Below are positions 27,031-34,839 of a stretch of DNA of 64,000 nt, in pieces. The translations under genes were made by a program, and so were the position numbers. How positions within the stretch are numbered: position 1 is the stretch's first letter; the number at the start of each line of letters is the position of its first letter. The stretch is from Mucilaginibacter ginsenosidivorax (GTDB lineage Bacteria; Bacteroidota; Bacteroidia; Sphingobacteriales; Sphingobacteriaceae): assembly GCF_007971525.1 (NCBI RefSeq), contig NZ_CP042437.1:5580001-5644000 (forward strand), given 5' to 3'. The notes beneath the pieces are model-generated. The model did not search any database, was not told the DNA's origin, and saw only the letters and a program-made list of their open reading frames with translations.

Positions 27031-27753
27031 TTACCATTGAATAGCATAGCTGGCACCGCTATTTAAAAGTAGGGTAGCCTTATTGTCGCCAAGGAAGGTG
27101 ATGGTACCGGCAAAACTGAAAGACTTACCGGACGACGACGAGCCTGTAAGCTTAACCGCGGCGCTGCCCGATACTATTTTCAAGGTAGTTTTATCAACCA
27201 GTATGTTTGACGATGTAATGCTTAAATTGCTTGTGAAGGTGTATTTACGGGCAATTTTTGAGGTTTCGGTGCCGGTATGGGTAAAAGTAGTACTTAAGCT
27301 GTAAGTTGATGCAGATGGCTGTAAATTAGTGAGGACAAAGCTACCCGTGCTATTGCCGTTTGATGACATACGCGCGCCATCAAAAGTGTGCGAGCCGGTA
27401 AAATTGAAGGTAAGCTGGCTGGGCACAATACCGGCGCAGGTGAGCATATAATTCCAGCTGAGGTTGTAGCTGTATGATGGTGTTGCACCCGCCGCGCTTG
27501 TTTTGGTTAAGGTTGAGTCCTTTTTTACGCCGCAGCTTAACGCAACCGTTTTATGGATAGTTACCGAACTGTTTACCTGTAATGCAAACCCGCCTGTTGT
27601 TGGTGTTACGGCATCCGTAGTAAGTTCTGCCGCGTCTGCTTCAGTTACGGTTACGTCGGTGGCAGCAACGCCATCTTTTTTACAGGAATTTAAACCTAAA
27701 CCAAGGCTTGATGCCATCAGCAATATCACCATTGTTGTTTTTACGCTTTTCAT
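27031..27753 (-). CDS. Hypothetical lipoprotein, 240 aa
   Basis: This 240-residue protein has a lipoprotein signal peptide with lipobox LNSC (C24) followed by KKDG, as in Bacteroidota lipoproteins. The mature part is threonine/serine-rich and beta-stranded (YTFTSNLSITSSNILVDKTTLKI), suggesting one beta-sandwich domain at the cell envelope. No family recognised. It is followed 25 bp later by the Spy-like gene, so the two may be cotranscribed. Confidence 0.7.
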   Translation of the reverse strand: MKSVKTTMVILLMASSLGLGLNSCKKDGVAATDVTVTEADAAELTTDAVTPTTGGFALQVNSSVTIHKTVALSCGVKKDSTLTKTSAAGATPSYSYNLSWNYMLTCAGIVPSQLTFNFTGSHTFDGARMSSNGNSTGSFVLTNLQPSASTYSLSTTFTHTGTETSKIARKYTFTSNLSITSSNILVDKTTLKIVSGSAAVKLTGSSSSGKSFSFAGTITFLGDNKATLLLNSGASYAIQW

Positions 27754-27807
27754 AATATTAAAATTTTAATGTTCTGTATATGTTATTCAGTTTTATTTTT
27801 TGTTTGA

Positions 27808-28635
27808 TCAGGAAATTGCCTGCCGGCAGGTTTGCTTTAAAGCGATGGTGCCGGTCTCTTCGTTTGTTTCGGGAGATTTTTTGTTTTTAAACAAGTCAAT
27901 AAACCCGCGGGCTACCAATACAAACGGGTTGTTGCTTACAAAGCCCGTGGTTAGGCCATAGTTTACCTTTTCGGTTTCGGCCTGGTAAGTGCCAAACAAC
28001 TTATCCCAGATAATGAACACGCCGCCAAAATTTTTATCAATATAAATAGGATTGCTGCCATGGTGCACCCGGTGCGACGATGGCGTATCCATTACATGTT
28101 CTATTACGCCCAGGTTGCCAATAATTTCGGTATGTAAAAAGAATTGATAAGCCAGGTTAAGCACATAGGATATCACAATAAAATCTGTTGGCATTCCCAG
28201 CAGTGCCGCCGGTATAAAAAACAGCGGACTAACAATTGCCGAAAACCAGTTAAGGCGGTAAGCCGCCGTAAGGTTCATGTGCATGGCCGAGTGATGGATG
28301 AGATGGAAAGCCCAAAGCGGTTTCCAATGGTGAGAGATGCGGTGAAACCAGTAATAAATAAAATCGGCCGTAATAAAAGTGAGCAGGAAAACCCAGCCGT
28401 TCCTGGCTAATGTAAACGGCGCCAGTTTGGCAAAAAAGCCAAGTATGGCTAACTGGTAGCCGGCAAAAAGATATTTAGAAAACTGGAAGCCAACAAAAAC
28501 ATAAAGGTTTGCAAAGGTTTCTTTAACGTCATAAGCGTTTTTATCTTTCTTCCAGCTCCAGATAATCTCGGCGGTTACAAGTATCGCCAGGAATAATAAT
28601 ATGTATATGCGGTATGGGCCAATTTGATGTTTCAT
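27808..28635 (-). CDS. Sterol desaturase/fatty acid hydroxylase family protein
   Basis: This 275-residue integral membrane di-iron enzyme has the histidine clusters in order: FHRISHHW, HLIHHSAMH and SHRVHHGSN. These bind the di-iron centre on the cytoplasmic face between four or so hydrophobic helices. The family hydroxylates or desaturates lipids; the bacterial substrates are mostly unknown. ATG at 28635 is preferred over an upstream TTG at 28677. It lies between a lipoprotein gene and the LytTR pair on the same strand, with no obvious functional link. Confidence 0.85.
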   Translation of the reverse strand: MKHQIGPYRIYILLFLAILVTAEIIWSWKKDKNAYDVKETFANLYVFVGFQFSKYLFAGYQLAILGFFAKLAPFTLARNGWVFLLTFITADFIYYWFHRISHHWKPLWAFHLIHHSAMHMNLTAAYRLNWFSAIVSPLFFIPAALLGMPTDFIVISYVLNLAYQFFLHTEIIGNLGVIEHVMDTPSSHRVHHGSNPIYIDKNFGGVFIIWDKLFGTYQAETEKVNYGLTTGFVSNNPFVLVARGFIDLFKNKKSPETNEETGTIALKQTCRQAIS

Positions 28636-28794
28636 TTTCTTAGTCGGTTGAATTATTTTGTCGTTTTTGATTGACAATATAAAGTTGACCAGAAAATGCT
28701 GCTTAAGTTTTAGGAACCCCGGCGAAGCTGAAAAACCGGGGGGCGAAGTGACTGCACTCGTTATTTCCGCTTGCTAAATCCGAAATCGAAAATC

Positions 28795-29574
28795 TTAACT
28801 ATCTACCCATTTTTTAAACTCAGGCACTCTTGCTTTGCTAATGAGGATCTTCTCCGGCGGTTCGGGCTTCATTTTCAGCGATAGGCGTCCGTTAAAATAA
28901 AAATCAACCTCGGTTAAGGCTTTGCGGTTGATGATGAACTGCCGGTTGGCGCGAAAGAACAGGTCGGGCTCCAACTGTTGCTCCAACTGTTCCATAGTAA
29001 ACTCAATGTTGTATTGTTGCCCGTCGGTGGTTTGGGCGTATACTATTTCATGGGCCGTATAAAACCAGGCTATCTTAACCGTTTCAACGGGGATCAGCTT
29101 ATCCCGGAAATGAACCAGGAATGATTTCTTATACGGTTTTGCCAATATTTTTACGTGTTGCAGCAGTTGTTCAAATGGCTGGTTTGCATCGCCTTTGGGC
29201 CTTTGTACTACCAGCCGTTTAAACTTGCTTAGCGCCAGTTCTATTTCGGCCTCATCAAAGGGTTTAAGAATATAATCAATGCCATTGTTTTTAAAAGCCT
29301 GAATGGCATAATCGTTATAAGCCGTTACAAATATAACCGGTTTCAGTACATCGGCCTGCTTAAAAATATCAAAGGATACACCATCAGCAAGGCGAATATC
29401 CATAAATACAAGATCGTAAGCGCCCGGATTATCATTAAACCATTCCACAGCGTCTTTTACATCAGGCAGGGATGCTGTAACATCGATGTTTTGATCAACG
29501 TTTTGCAGCACATGTGCAAGGTTACGGGCGGTAACGGGTTCGTCTTCAACTATAACAACACGTAGTTTATTCAT
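28795..29574 (-). CDS. LytTR-type response regulator
   Basis: This 259-residue protein has a receiver domain with phospho-acceptor D59 (LVFMDIRLADG) and acidic pocket E10/D11. A C-terminal LytTR DNA-binding domain (about 150-255) includes FFRANRQFIINRKALTEV. It regulates transcription in response to the kinase encoded just upstream, with which it overlaps by 8 bp. Such LytS/LytR-like pairs are abundant in Bacteroidota; the signal and targets are unknown. Confidence 0.9.
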   Translation of the reverse strand: MNKLRVVIVEDEPVTARNLAHVLQNVDQNIDVTASLPDVKDAVEWFNDNPGAYDLVFMDIRLADGVSFDIFKQADVLKPVIFVTAYNDYAIQAFKNNGIDYILKPFDEAEIELALSKFKRLVVQRPKGDANQPFEQLLQHVKILAKPYKKSFLVHFRDKLIPVETVKIAWFYTAHEIVYAQTTDGQQYNIEFTMEQLEQQLEPDLFFRANRQFIINRKALTEVDFYFNGRLSLKMKPEPPEKILISKARVPEFKKWVDS

Positions 29575-30589
29575 GTTTCAAAGGGAGCTTAACTGTAAAA
29601 TAGCTGGTAGTTTTTTCAATGTCTATTTCCCGTTGCATCAATATTTTGTAGCGCTGGTTCAGGTTGGCCAGGCCGGTGCCGGTACCATCTGCATCTACTT
29701 GGTTAAGGTTGTTGCTTACCGATAATTCATCGCCACACATTTTAATGGTTACCTTCAATGGCGTTTTCAGGGTTGCCGCGTTGTGCTTAGCCGCATTCTC
29801 CAACAAAGGCTGTAACGATAAATGTGGCAGTTTATATTGCATGAAGGCATCGCCCACGTCAATTGTTAGCTCAAAGGCATTTTCAAATCTCATTTTTAAT
29901 AACTGGGCAAATGATTTTACCATGGTCAATTCTTCATTCACGGTAACCAGGCTGCTTACAGGCTTAATTAATGTATACCTGAAAACCGACGACAGGTGTT
30001 TGATATATAGCTGCGCCAGGCCCGGGTTTTCGCGCACCACGCCCGATAAACTGCTCAGCGAGTTAAATAAAAAGTGAGGGTTAAGCTGCTCTTTTAATAA
30101 TTCAAGTTCGGCTGTTGTGTAGGCATTTTTAAGTTGTTCGTTTTCAATGGCCTGTTGTTTGTTTTGGCGCAGCAGCAGCACTATTTTTATAATAATACCA
30201 ATTAATAAAGCAGCTAAAGCATACCGGGTTAAATATCCTAGCCAAAAAGCCCCCCTGATTTGGTTGGGGTTGAAGCTAAATACCCGCTTTTGTACGCCGC
30301 CTATCAGCACCATGCCAAAAAATGCTATTAGAAAATTGAGCGATAAATAGCTCAGGTATTTGTTGTTATCCCGATACCTGGCCAAGCGACCACGACCTAA
30401 ATTGAGCGAAAACAGGAGGTAGCAGAAACCCAGCTGCGCCAATAATTGGTAGCCAAATTCGGCAGCGTTAAAGCGCCAGTAATGTGCCACAATGCCATTT
30501 TCGCGCAGGGCAAGCAACCTGCCGCTATTGAGCATTACTGCTATCAGCAGCGAACAGTAAAACCATAACTGTTTCCCGGTTTTCTCCAT
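29567..30589 (-). CDS. LytS-like sensor histidine kinase
   Basis: This 340-residue protein begins with four predicted transmembrane helices (to about residue 140) and a short coiled linker. The His_kinase (PF06580-type) domain has phospho-acceptor H172 in EQLNPHFLFNSLSSL. A degenerate ATPase domain follows (HLSLQPLLENAAKHN, GTGLANLNQRY). It phosphorylates the overlapping LytTR regulator. It is the last host gene before the repeat-rich junction with the prophage. Confidence 0.9.
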   Translation of the reverse strand: MEKTGKQLWFYCSLLIAVMLNSGRLLALRENGIVAHYWRFNAAEFGYQLLAQLGFCYLLFSLNLGRGRLARYRDNNKYLSYLSLNFLIAFFGMVLIGGVQKRVFSFNPNQIRGAFWLGYLTRYALAALLIGIIIKIVLLLRQNKQQAIENEQLKNAYTTAELELLKEQLNPHFLFNSLSSLSGVVRENPGLAQLYIKHLSSVFRYTLIKPVSSLVTVNEELTMVKSFAQLLKMRFENAFELTIDVGDAFMQYKLPHLSLQPLLENAAKHNAATLKTPLKVTIKMCGDELSVSNNLNQVDADGTGTGLANLNQRYKILMQREIDIEKTTSYFTVKLPLKHE

Positions 30590-30659
30590 CAGGTAAATCT
30601 AATTAAAGATAGCTATAGCCAATAAAAAATCAGGGCGAAGCTGAAAATTTGAGGGGCGA

Positions 30660-30790
30660 GGCCTCACCTAAACTGCCTCACCTAAATCCTCTCCAAAGGA
30701 GAGGACTTTAAAATGCAAGACTAAATAATAGAAGCATTGGCAACTATGTAACTCAAGAACCCTCTCCTTTGGAGAGGGCAGGGTGAGGCC
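30660..30790. repeat. Palindromic intergenic element with terminal inverted repeats
   Basis: GGCCTCACC (30660-30668) is inverted at 30782-30790. Inside lie two hairpins: CCTCTCC/GGAGAGG (30688-30704) and CCCTCTCC/GGAGAGGG (30760-30778). The element is non-coding and MITE- or REP-like. It marks the host side of the prophage junction. Confidence 0.75.
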
Positions 30791-30987
30791 CATCTTTTTA
30801 CAAAAGTCCACTTAACTTATCGTAGCTTTTTAACATCTTTACGGTACACATATTTTAAGTACAAATGCAGCATTGGTTAGTAAAATCGGAACTGAAAGGT
30901 ATGTAAAAAAAATGAAAAGTGCCCTAACGATATCAAAAAAGCACTTTTTAATTTTAAAAAATCGCTAAAAAAGCCGCTTTTTAGCCC

Positions 30988-31245
30988 GTTTTGTTCCCTA
31001 TTTTGTTCCCTTTTTTTACCCAAAAAACGCTGTTTTTTATGATAAAAACGCCGTTTTTTACTGGTTCTCAAAAAATAGTAACCAATGCGGAAAAAAAATT
31101 ACTTTTATTTTTTTTTAAAAATTTATGGTCTTTTTTTATTGGTTAGCTTTTGCTGAACCAGTAGGGCGGGGGAGATGATATAAAAAGGGAAAATATTAGT
31201 TTTAGAGGTTGAAATTAGAGCATTTTGTTCCCTGTTTTGTTCCCT
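30988..31245. other. Candidate recombinase-binding/attachment region
   Basis: A 12-bp repeat [AG]TTTTGTTCCCT occurs as a tandem pair at 30988-31011 and again at 31222-31245. Between the pairs, TACTGGTTC...TAACCAAT (31059-31086) recurs in inverse orientation at 31138-31163. Paired arm-type repeats around inverted cores resemble a tyrosine-recombinase att region. The exact core cannot be fixed without the other prophage end. Confidence 0.45.
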
Positions 31246-31255
31246 AAAAAGGTAT

Positions 31256-31279
31256 AAAAAAGCCTAATTTCTTAGGCTT
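31256..31279 (-). terminator. Intrinsic terminator for the first prophage gene
   Basis: Read on the minus strand, AAGCCTAA and TTAGGCTT form an 8-bp stem closed by a GAAA tetraloop and followed by a T run. It lies 27 bp beyond the stop of the minus-strand gene at 31306. Confidence 0.85.
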
Positions 31280-31305
31280 ATATGCGTTTTTGGGCAAGTT
31301 TTAAA

Positions 31306-31698
31306 CTATTTAACTTTTGGTTGTTTTAGAAGTATCCGTTTGCGTTCAATACTACGTTCTTCTTTTGTGGTAAACGCCTTTTTGTCTTTTTGTTCTGGTT
31401 TCCGGGTGTAAACACCTTTAACGAACTGAACATCTTCTTTAATATCCTGTACCGTTGATGCCATACCCGCCAAAGCTTTAATTTGGTTGGTGATGTCTAA
31501 CTGCTCTTTGGTAACGATAACCTGAACGTCAGGGTTGAAATCCTTTGTTAAGTCTCGGATAGTATTTTGCTTTTTTTCCTGCTCAAACCACTGGTTTAAC
31601 ATCAAATTATCATTGATGTTAAGAACCCTTTCAGAATTGATACCAACAATATTTCGGGTGAATAATTTCTTAATTTTTTCTTTTCTTTCTGCATCCAT
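31306..31698 (-). CDS. Prophage hypothetical protein with coiled-coil character
   Basis: This 130-residue hydrophilic protein starts at ATG 31698 (MDAERKEKIKKLF). An upstream in-frame start would add a hydrophobic, non-conserved-looking segment. It is rich in lysine and glutamate with predicted helices, and a basic C-terminus (SIERKRILLKQPKVK). No family recognised. It is the leftmost prophage gene, on the minus strand, and ends in a good terminator. A regulatory or lysogeny role would fit its position but is unproven. Confidence 0.6.
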   Translation of the reverse strand: MDAERKEKIKKLFTRNIVGINSERVLNINDNLMLNQWFEQEKKQNTIRDLTKDFNPDVQVIVTKEQLDITNQIKALAGMASTVQDIKEDVQFVKGVYTRKPEQKDKKAFTTKEERSIERKRILLKQPKVK

Positions 31699-31800
31699 AA
31701 TCAGCCAATTTATAACGATAAATATCGGGATTTTATAGCTAAAAAACAAATATTCAGGGTTGAAAATGGGTGTAAAATGGTTTCTGAATATCCTTTATTT

Positions 31801-32450
31801 AAAATGCCGTCCCGGCATGGCTTAACCCGGTAAAGGGGCTACTGCTTACAAATTGATGAAAAAACGTAAAACTAAATTTAGTTTTATGTTTTATAAGGTC
31901 TAAGCCTCTTTTAGGCTTCAATATCTCCTGTCTAACTCATAATTATACACTTTTTGATATACGTATCGTCGAAAATTAATAATGCCTTAAAAGGCTTTAA
32001 AATAGGTTTTAGCGTACGTGTAATAAATTAGACCGAAGATTTCACCTTTAAACCCAATTAAAATGCCGTCCCGGCATAGTCTTCAAAATTGAAACCCTTA
32101 TTCCAGTTGAGATATAGCCCTTCGGGTACAGGTAAAACAGTTGAAAAGAGACTGCTTCGCAGGTTGAAAGCTTATTCCTTCATTATTTTCAATTAAAGAA
32201 GCTATTCACTTATATGAAATGCCCTCCGGGCTTGGCTAAAGAAGATTGAAGGATTACTGCTTACGCAACTTGAAGGATAATTACCTGTAACAGAGTTTCA
32301 CCCCAAAGCTTATTCATTATTTAAAATGCCCTCCGGGCATGGCTTAACCCGGTAGAAGGGCTACTGCATACGCAGGTTGAAGATTTATTCCTTTCTGCCC
32401 TCCGGGGGATTACTAATCAAAAAGGATATTGCTTTGCAAGTTGAAGACTA
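31801..32450. repeat. Degenerate hairpin-repeat array
   Basis: At least six diverged units begin with or contain ATGCCNTCCGGGCAT-type hairpins (31803, 32062, 32118, 32219, 32325 and 32396). Each is followed by variants of GGCTTAACCCGGTARAAGG, a ...CTACTGCTTACGCA motif, and GGTTGAAGA-TTATTCCTT. Copies at 31801-31860 and 32322-32390 are the closest. No protein-like frame runs through them. A further hairpin copy lies at 35984-36000. Confidence 0.75.
31868..31885. promoter_or_regulatory. Palindrome AAAACTAAATTTAGTTTT, copy 1
   Basis: This is a perfect 18-bp palindrome. It recurs as a 20-bp version at 34201-34220 and as a partial copy near 34421-34437. It is probably a regulator-binding site or a weak bidirectional terminator. 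Confidence 0.55.
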
Positions 32451-32640
32451 AAACCTAAAAGGATTTTTTCAACACCTCGCAGGGTTTTAGATATTTCTGT
32501 GTTACTGTTTAACAAATAATCCCCAATAGCAACCTATGTACTTTCATTATTCAACTTAAATATCTCTTTCAATTATTTAAATCTCTTTATATTTCTATAT
32601 AACTCTTTATTTCTCTTTATAACTCTATAATACTCTATTG

Positions 32641-32737
32641 CGTACATACACACGTACATATACTCGTACATACACACGTACATACCGCCGTACATATACA
32701 CGTATATACTGCCGTACATATTAGGCGTACATACTGC
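32641..32737. repeat. Eight tandem 12-bp iteron-like repeats
   Basis: Units CGTACATAYNNN start at 32641, 32653, 32665, 32677, 32689, 32701, 32713 and 32726. The phase is exactly 12 bp except for one 13-bp step. CGTACATACACA is the commonest form. An AT-rich tract of CTCTTTAT/CTCTATAAT words (about 32560-32640) adjoins it. Iterons beside an AT-rich element are typical of a replication origin. Confidence 0.75.
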
Positions 32738-32940
32738 GGGGATGGTTGTAATCTTCAACGCCCACGGCTTTTATTTCCCTGTTTGAATGCTTACATAACT
32801 GTGACACTCCCGAAGAAAAATGGACTATTTTTGAAGATATGAGATTGAAAAGTAATTATTTTTAATTTTTTTGCTTCTTTTTTTGACTTCTTTGAAATAA
32901 GGTCGTATTTAAAATAAAGAAGCAATTCATTGTTTATTGT

Positions 32941-33014
32941 GCAGATGTATCTCGTACCAAACCTTGGGGTACATCTGCCTATACCGACTGGTACTCGGTA
33001 TTAAAGGTTTGGAT
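32941..33014 (+). ncRNA. Structured 5' leader with pseudoknot topology
   Basis: Stem A pairs GCAGATGTA (32941-32949) with TACATCTGC (32970-32978). Within its loop, CCAAACCTT (32957-32965) pairs with AAGGTTTGG (33004-33012) downstream. Between them, ATACCGA (32981-32987) pairs with TCGGTAT (32995-33001). All arms are perfect, and the last ends 19 bases before the start codon at 33032. It may be a cis-regulatory RNA or a set of overlapping protein-binding palindromes. Confidence 0.55.
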
Positions 33015-33031
33015 GGTATAATAATAAATCA

Positions 33032-34075
33032 ATGCAATCAAATTTCAAAAATGATATTACACAACCTGTAATTTTCAACACCCCAAAATCATTAGACCTG
33101 TCAGGATTATTCCCTGCTTATTCGGAAGATAAATTAAATAAGGTACGGTACATCATTCACCAATGCAATTACTACAGCAATAAGTCAGGCTACAATCTTG
33201 ACCTGAATAATCACAGGTGGTTTTTATCATTAACCCGGAATGATTTATCCTTCATCAAGAAAACTCTGGTTGAAGCTTCTGTTATCAAACTATCAAGTAA
33301 AAGCATCAGGGGGGCGAAGTCTGAACACTATTCAATGGTTAAGACTTTCAATTACCTGAATGAAGCTACTGTCAACAAGCACTTTTTTTACCTAAATACC
33401 GTTGATTGTCCGTTATGGGTTCAACGATATGTGGCTGATGATTCAGCTTGCCGTAACGCTGAAACAACCAATTGGGTAAAACGCCCCAATGATTGGCAAC
33501 CGTCAACAGTTCAGCCGACAGCGGTTCAACCTCTGGAAGTACAAAACAATGATAAAGATGCTTACATTAAATTACTTGAAGCAGCTTTAATTGCCAACAA
33601 CATTGCTTTGCCCGCTATGGATTCAATCCCGGCAATCGTTCAGGTATCAGCACCAGAGGCTTTAAAACCAGAGGCAGCCCCGGCAGCGCAAGTACTGCAA
33701 CCAGAGCCTAAACCAGTTGATAAGGCTAAACAGTTCTTGGCGGGACTTAAAGCGCAAACCGCTGTTAAATCTGAAATAGTGAAGGCTGAACCCGTGAAGC
33801 CTGAACCTTCAAAGGCTTTAACAGCACTTAACACTGACGTACAACCAATGGAAGGTTTCCTGATGGTGAATAGCACCAAATATAAGCGGGCTACCCAACT
33901 TATGCCATTTATGAAGCTTTTTGCAATGGAACGCAGGTTACAACAATTGGTTGCCGAAGGCTATCAGGGTAATGAAACCTTTACCACCGAAACTTGGATA
34001 TTGACCTTTGAAATTGATGCTTCAACCCGGACGGTGACACTTTCAGGCGTTTTGGATGCCGAACTGGCAGCGTAA
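33032..34075 (+). CDS. Prophage DNA-binding/replication-type protein (winged-helix-like)
   Basis: This 347-residue protein has a helical N-terminal region (about 30-120) that resembles a winged helix (IIHQCNYYSNKSGYNLDL, FIKKTLVEASVIKLSSKSIRG). A long proline/alanine/glutamine linker (about 155-270) and a compact C-terminal domain (about 275-347) follow. Replication initiators or organisers of phages and plasmids often combine such parts, and the gene lies directly after the iteron-like array and the structured leader. That makes a replication or control role likely, but I cannot name a family. Confidence 0.6.
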   Translation: MQSNFKNDITQPVIFNTPKSLDLSGLFPAYSEDKLNKVRYIIHQCNYYSNKSGYNLDLNNHRWFLSLTRNDLSFIKKTLVEASVIKLSSKSIRGAKSEHYSMVKTFNYLNEATVNKHFFYLNTVDCPLWVQRYVADDSACRNAETTNWVKRPNDWQPSTVQPTAVQPLEVQNNDKDAYIKLLEAALIANNIALPAMDSIPAIVQVSAPEALKPEAAPAAQVLQPEPKPVDKAKQFLAGLKAQTAVKSEIVKAEPVKPEPSKALTALNTDVQPMEGFLMVNSTKYKRATQLMPFMKLFAMERRLQQLVAEGYQGNETFTTETWILTFEIDASTRTVTLSGVLDAELAA

Positions 34076-34200
34076 ATTATAGTTTTAGCACCGCCGATAC
34101 TTATAATCTTAGCACCAAATCAGTGAATTTATACGGTGCCAAATTATTGAAAAACAACAACGACCAAATAGTTTTAGCTATAGATTTTGAATATCATCGA

Positions 34201-34220
34201 AAAAACTAAATTTAGTTTTT
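34201..34220. promoter_or_regulatory. Palindrome AAAAACTAAATTTAGTTTTT, copy 2
   Basis: This is a perfect 20-bp palindrome downstream of the winged-helix-like gene and 39 bp before the small-RNA promoter. It matches the copy at 31868-31885. Confidence 0.55.
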
Positions 34221-34258
34221 ATATATCTGTTAATCAGGTAATTAAGTTAAAATATTAC

Positions 34259-34289
34259 TTGACAGATTGGTATAAATGTACTATATTTG
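34259..34289 (+). promoter_or_regulatory. Bacteroidota-type promoter
   Basis: TTG (34259-34261) and TATATTTG (34282-34289) are separated by 20 bases, matching the -33/-7 pattern TTG-N20-TAnnTTTG. It reads into the candidate small RNA. Confidence 0.75.
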
Positions 34290-34294
34290 CTATA

Positions 34295-34404
34295 GGAAAT
34301 CAGTGTAAGAACTGAATGTAGAAAGAGTGATTAGTGAGGGTGATATATAGGAAATTCAACGACGGGTTGAATTATAGAATGGGAGGCGAAAGCTTCCCAT
34401 TTTT
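34295..34404 (+). ncRNA. Candidate small RNA with three hairpins
   Basis: After the promoter come TCAGT/ACTGA (34300-34315) and AATTCAAC/GTTGAATT with a GACGG loop (34353-34373). A 10-bp stem, AATGGGAGGC with GCTTCCCATT (34378-34401), is closed by a GAAA tetraloop and followed by T5. No open frame spans it. The expected transcript is about 110 nt. Confidence 0.6.
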
Positions 34405-34482
34405 AGTTAAGCCCCCAAAAAAATAAATTTAGTTTTTTAGGGCACTTAAAAAAGTAGGAGAGTATTTATAAATAAAGAGATT

Positions 34483-34752
34483 ATGAAAAAGACCAAAAGC
34501 GAAGTATTGGAAAGAGGTACGATTGTTAAAATAGTTGAATTTGGATTTACTAATCCGAAGCATAAATACGTATCAGGTAAAGTTGAAGTAGATAATCAGG
34601 TCATTGATATAAAAGTCATTCCAACTTTGGATGCGTGGTCATACTCATCATCTTATCGAGAGTTGCCTTTATATAAAGATTTGGCGGTCGGTGCTCTATT
34701 TAAAATAATTGAGTTTTCAACCGGACGGCTTTTTCTTATGAGCGCAAAATAA
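34483..34752 (+). CDS. Small prophage protein, 89 aa
   Basis: This 89-residue, beta-rich basic protein begins MKKTKSEVLERGTIVKIVEF, continues ...VSGKVEVDNQVIDIKVIP, and ends in TGRLFLMSAK. The pattern suggests a small SH3/OB-like barrel, but no family is recognised. It lies about 80 bp after the small-RNA terminator and is followed by a GC hairpin (34792-34816) that is repeated after the next gene. Function unknown. Confidence 0.6.
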   Translation: MKKTKSEVLERGTIVKIVEFGFTNPKHKYVSGKVEVDNQVIDIKVIPTLDAWSYSSSYRELPLYKDLAVGALFKIIEFSTGRLFLMSAK

Positions 34753-34791
34753 GGTTTAAGCATGGCGTACGCCATTTAAACAACAACCCAA

Positions 34792-34816
34792 CCCCCGGTG
34801 TAAAGTGCCCGGGTTT
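34792..34816 (+). terminator. Hairpin with conserved loop, copy 1
   Basis: CCCGG and CCGGG arms enclose TGTAAAGTG and are followed by TTT. Nearly the same sequence occurs at 35144-35168. It follows the small gene at 34483. Confidence 0.6.
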
Positions 34817-34839
34817 AAAACACTAAAAACAAAAACATT

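Noticed and set aside
30877..31071. 64-codon minus frame in the prophage junction
   Set aside because: It is low-complexity lysine/phenylalanine sequence generated by the AT-rich repeat region and runs through the 12-bp direct repeats. It is not protein-like.
30590..31305. tRNA gene as prophage attachment site
   Set aside because: No cloverleaf or tRNA 3' end could be found by eye near the junction or elsewhere in the window.
32641..32737. Possible CRISPR array
   Set aside because: The units are 12 bp with no unique spacers of constant length, and no Cas gene is near.
32573..32758. 61-codon minus frame reading YMYVCMY-type repeats
   Set aside because: The residues only reflect the 12-bp CGTACATA repeats read in one frame. 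The array is better explained as iterons.
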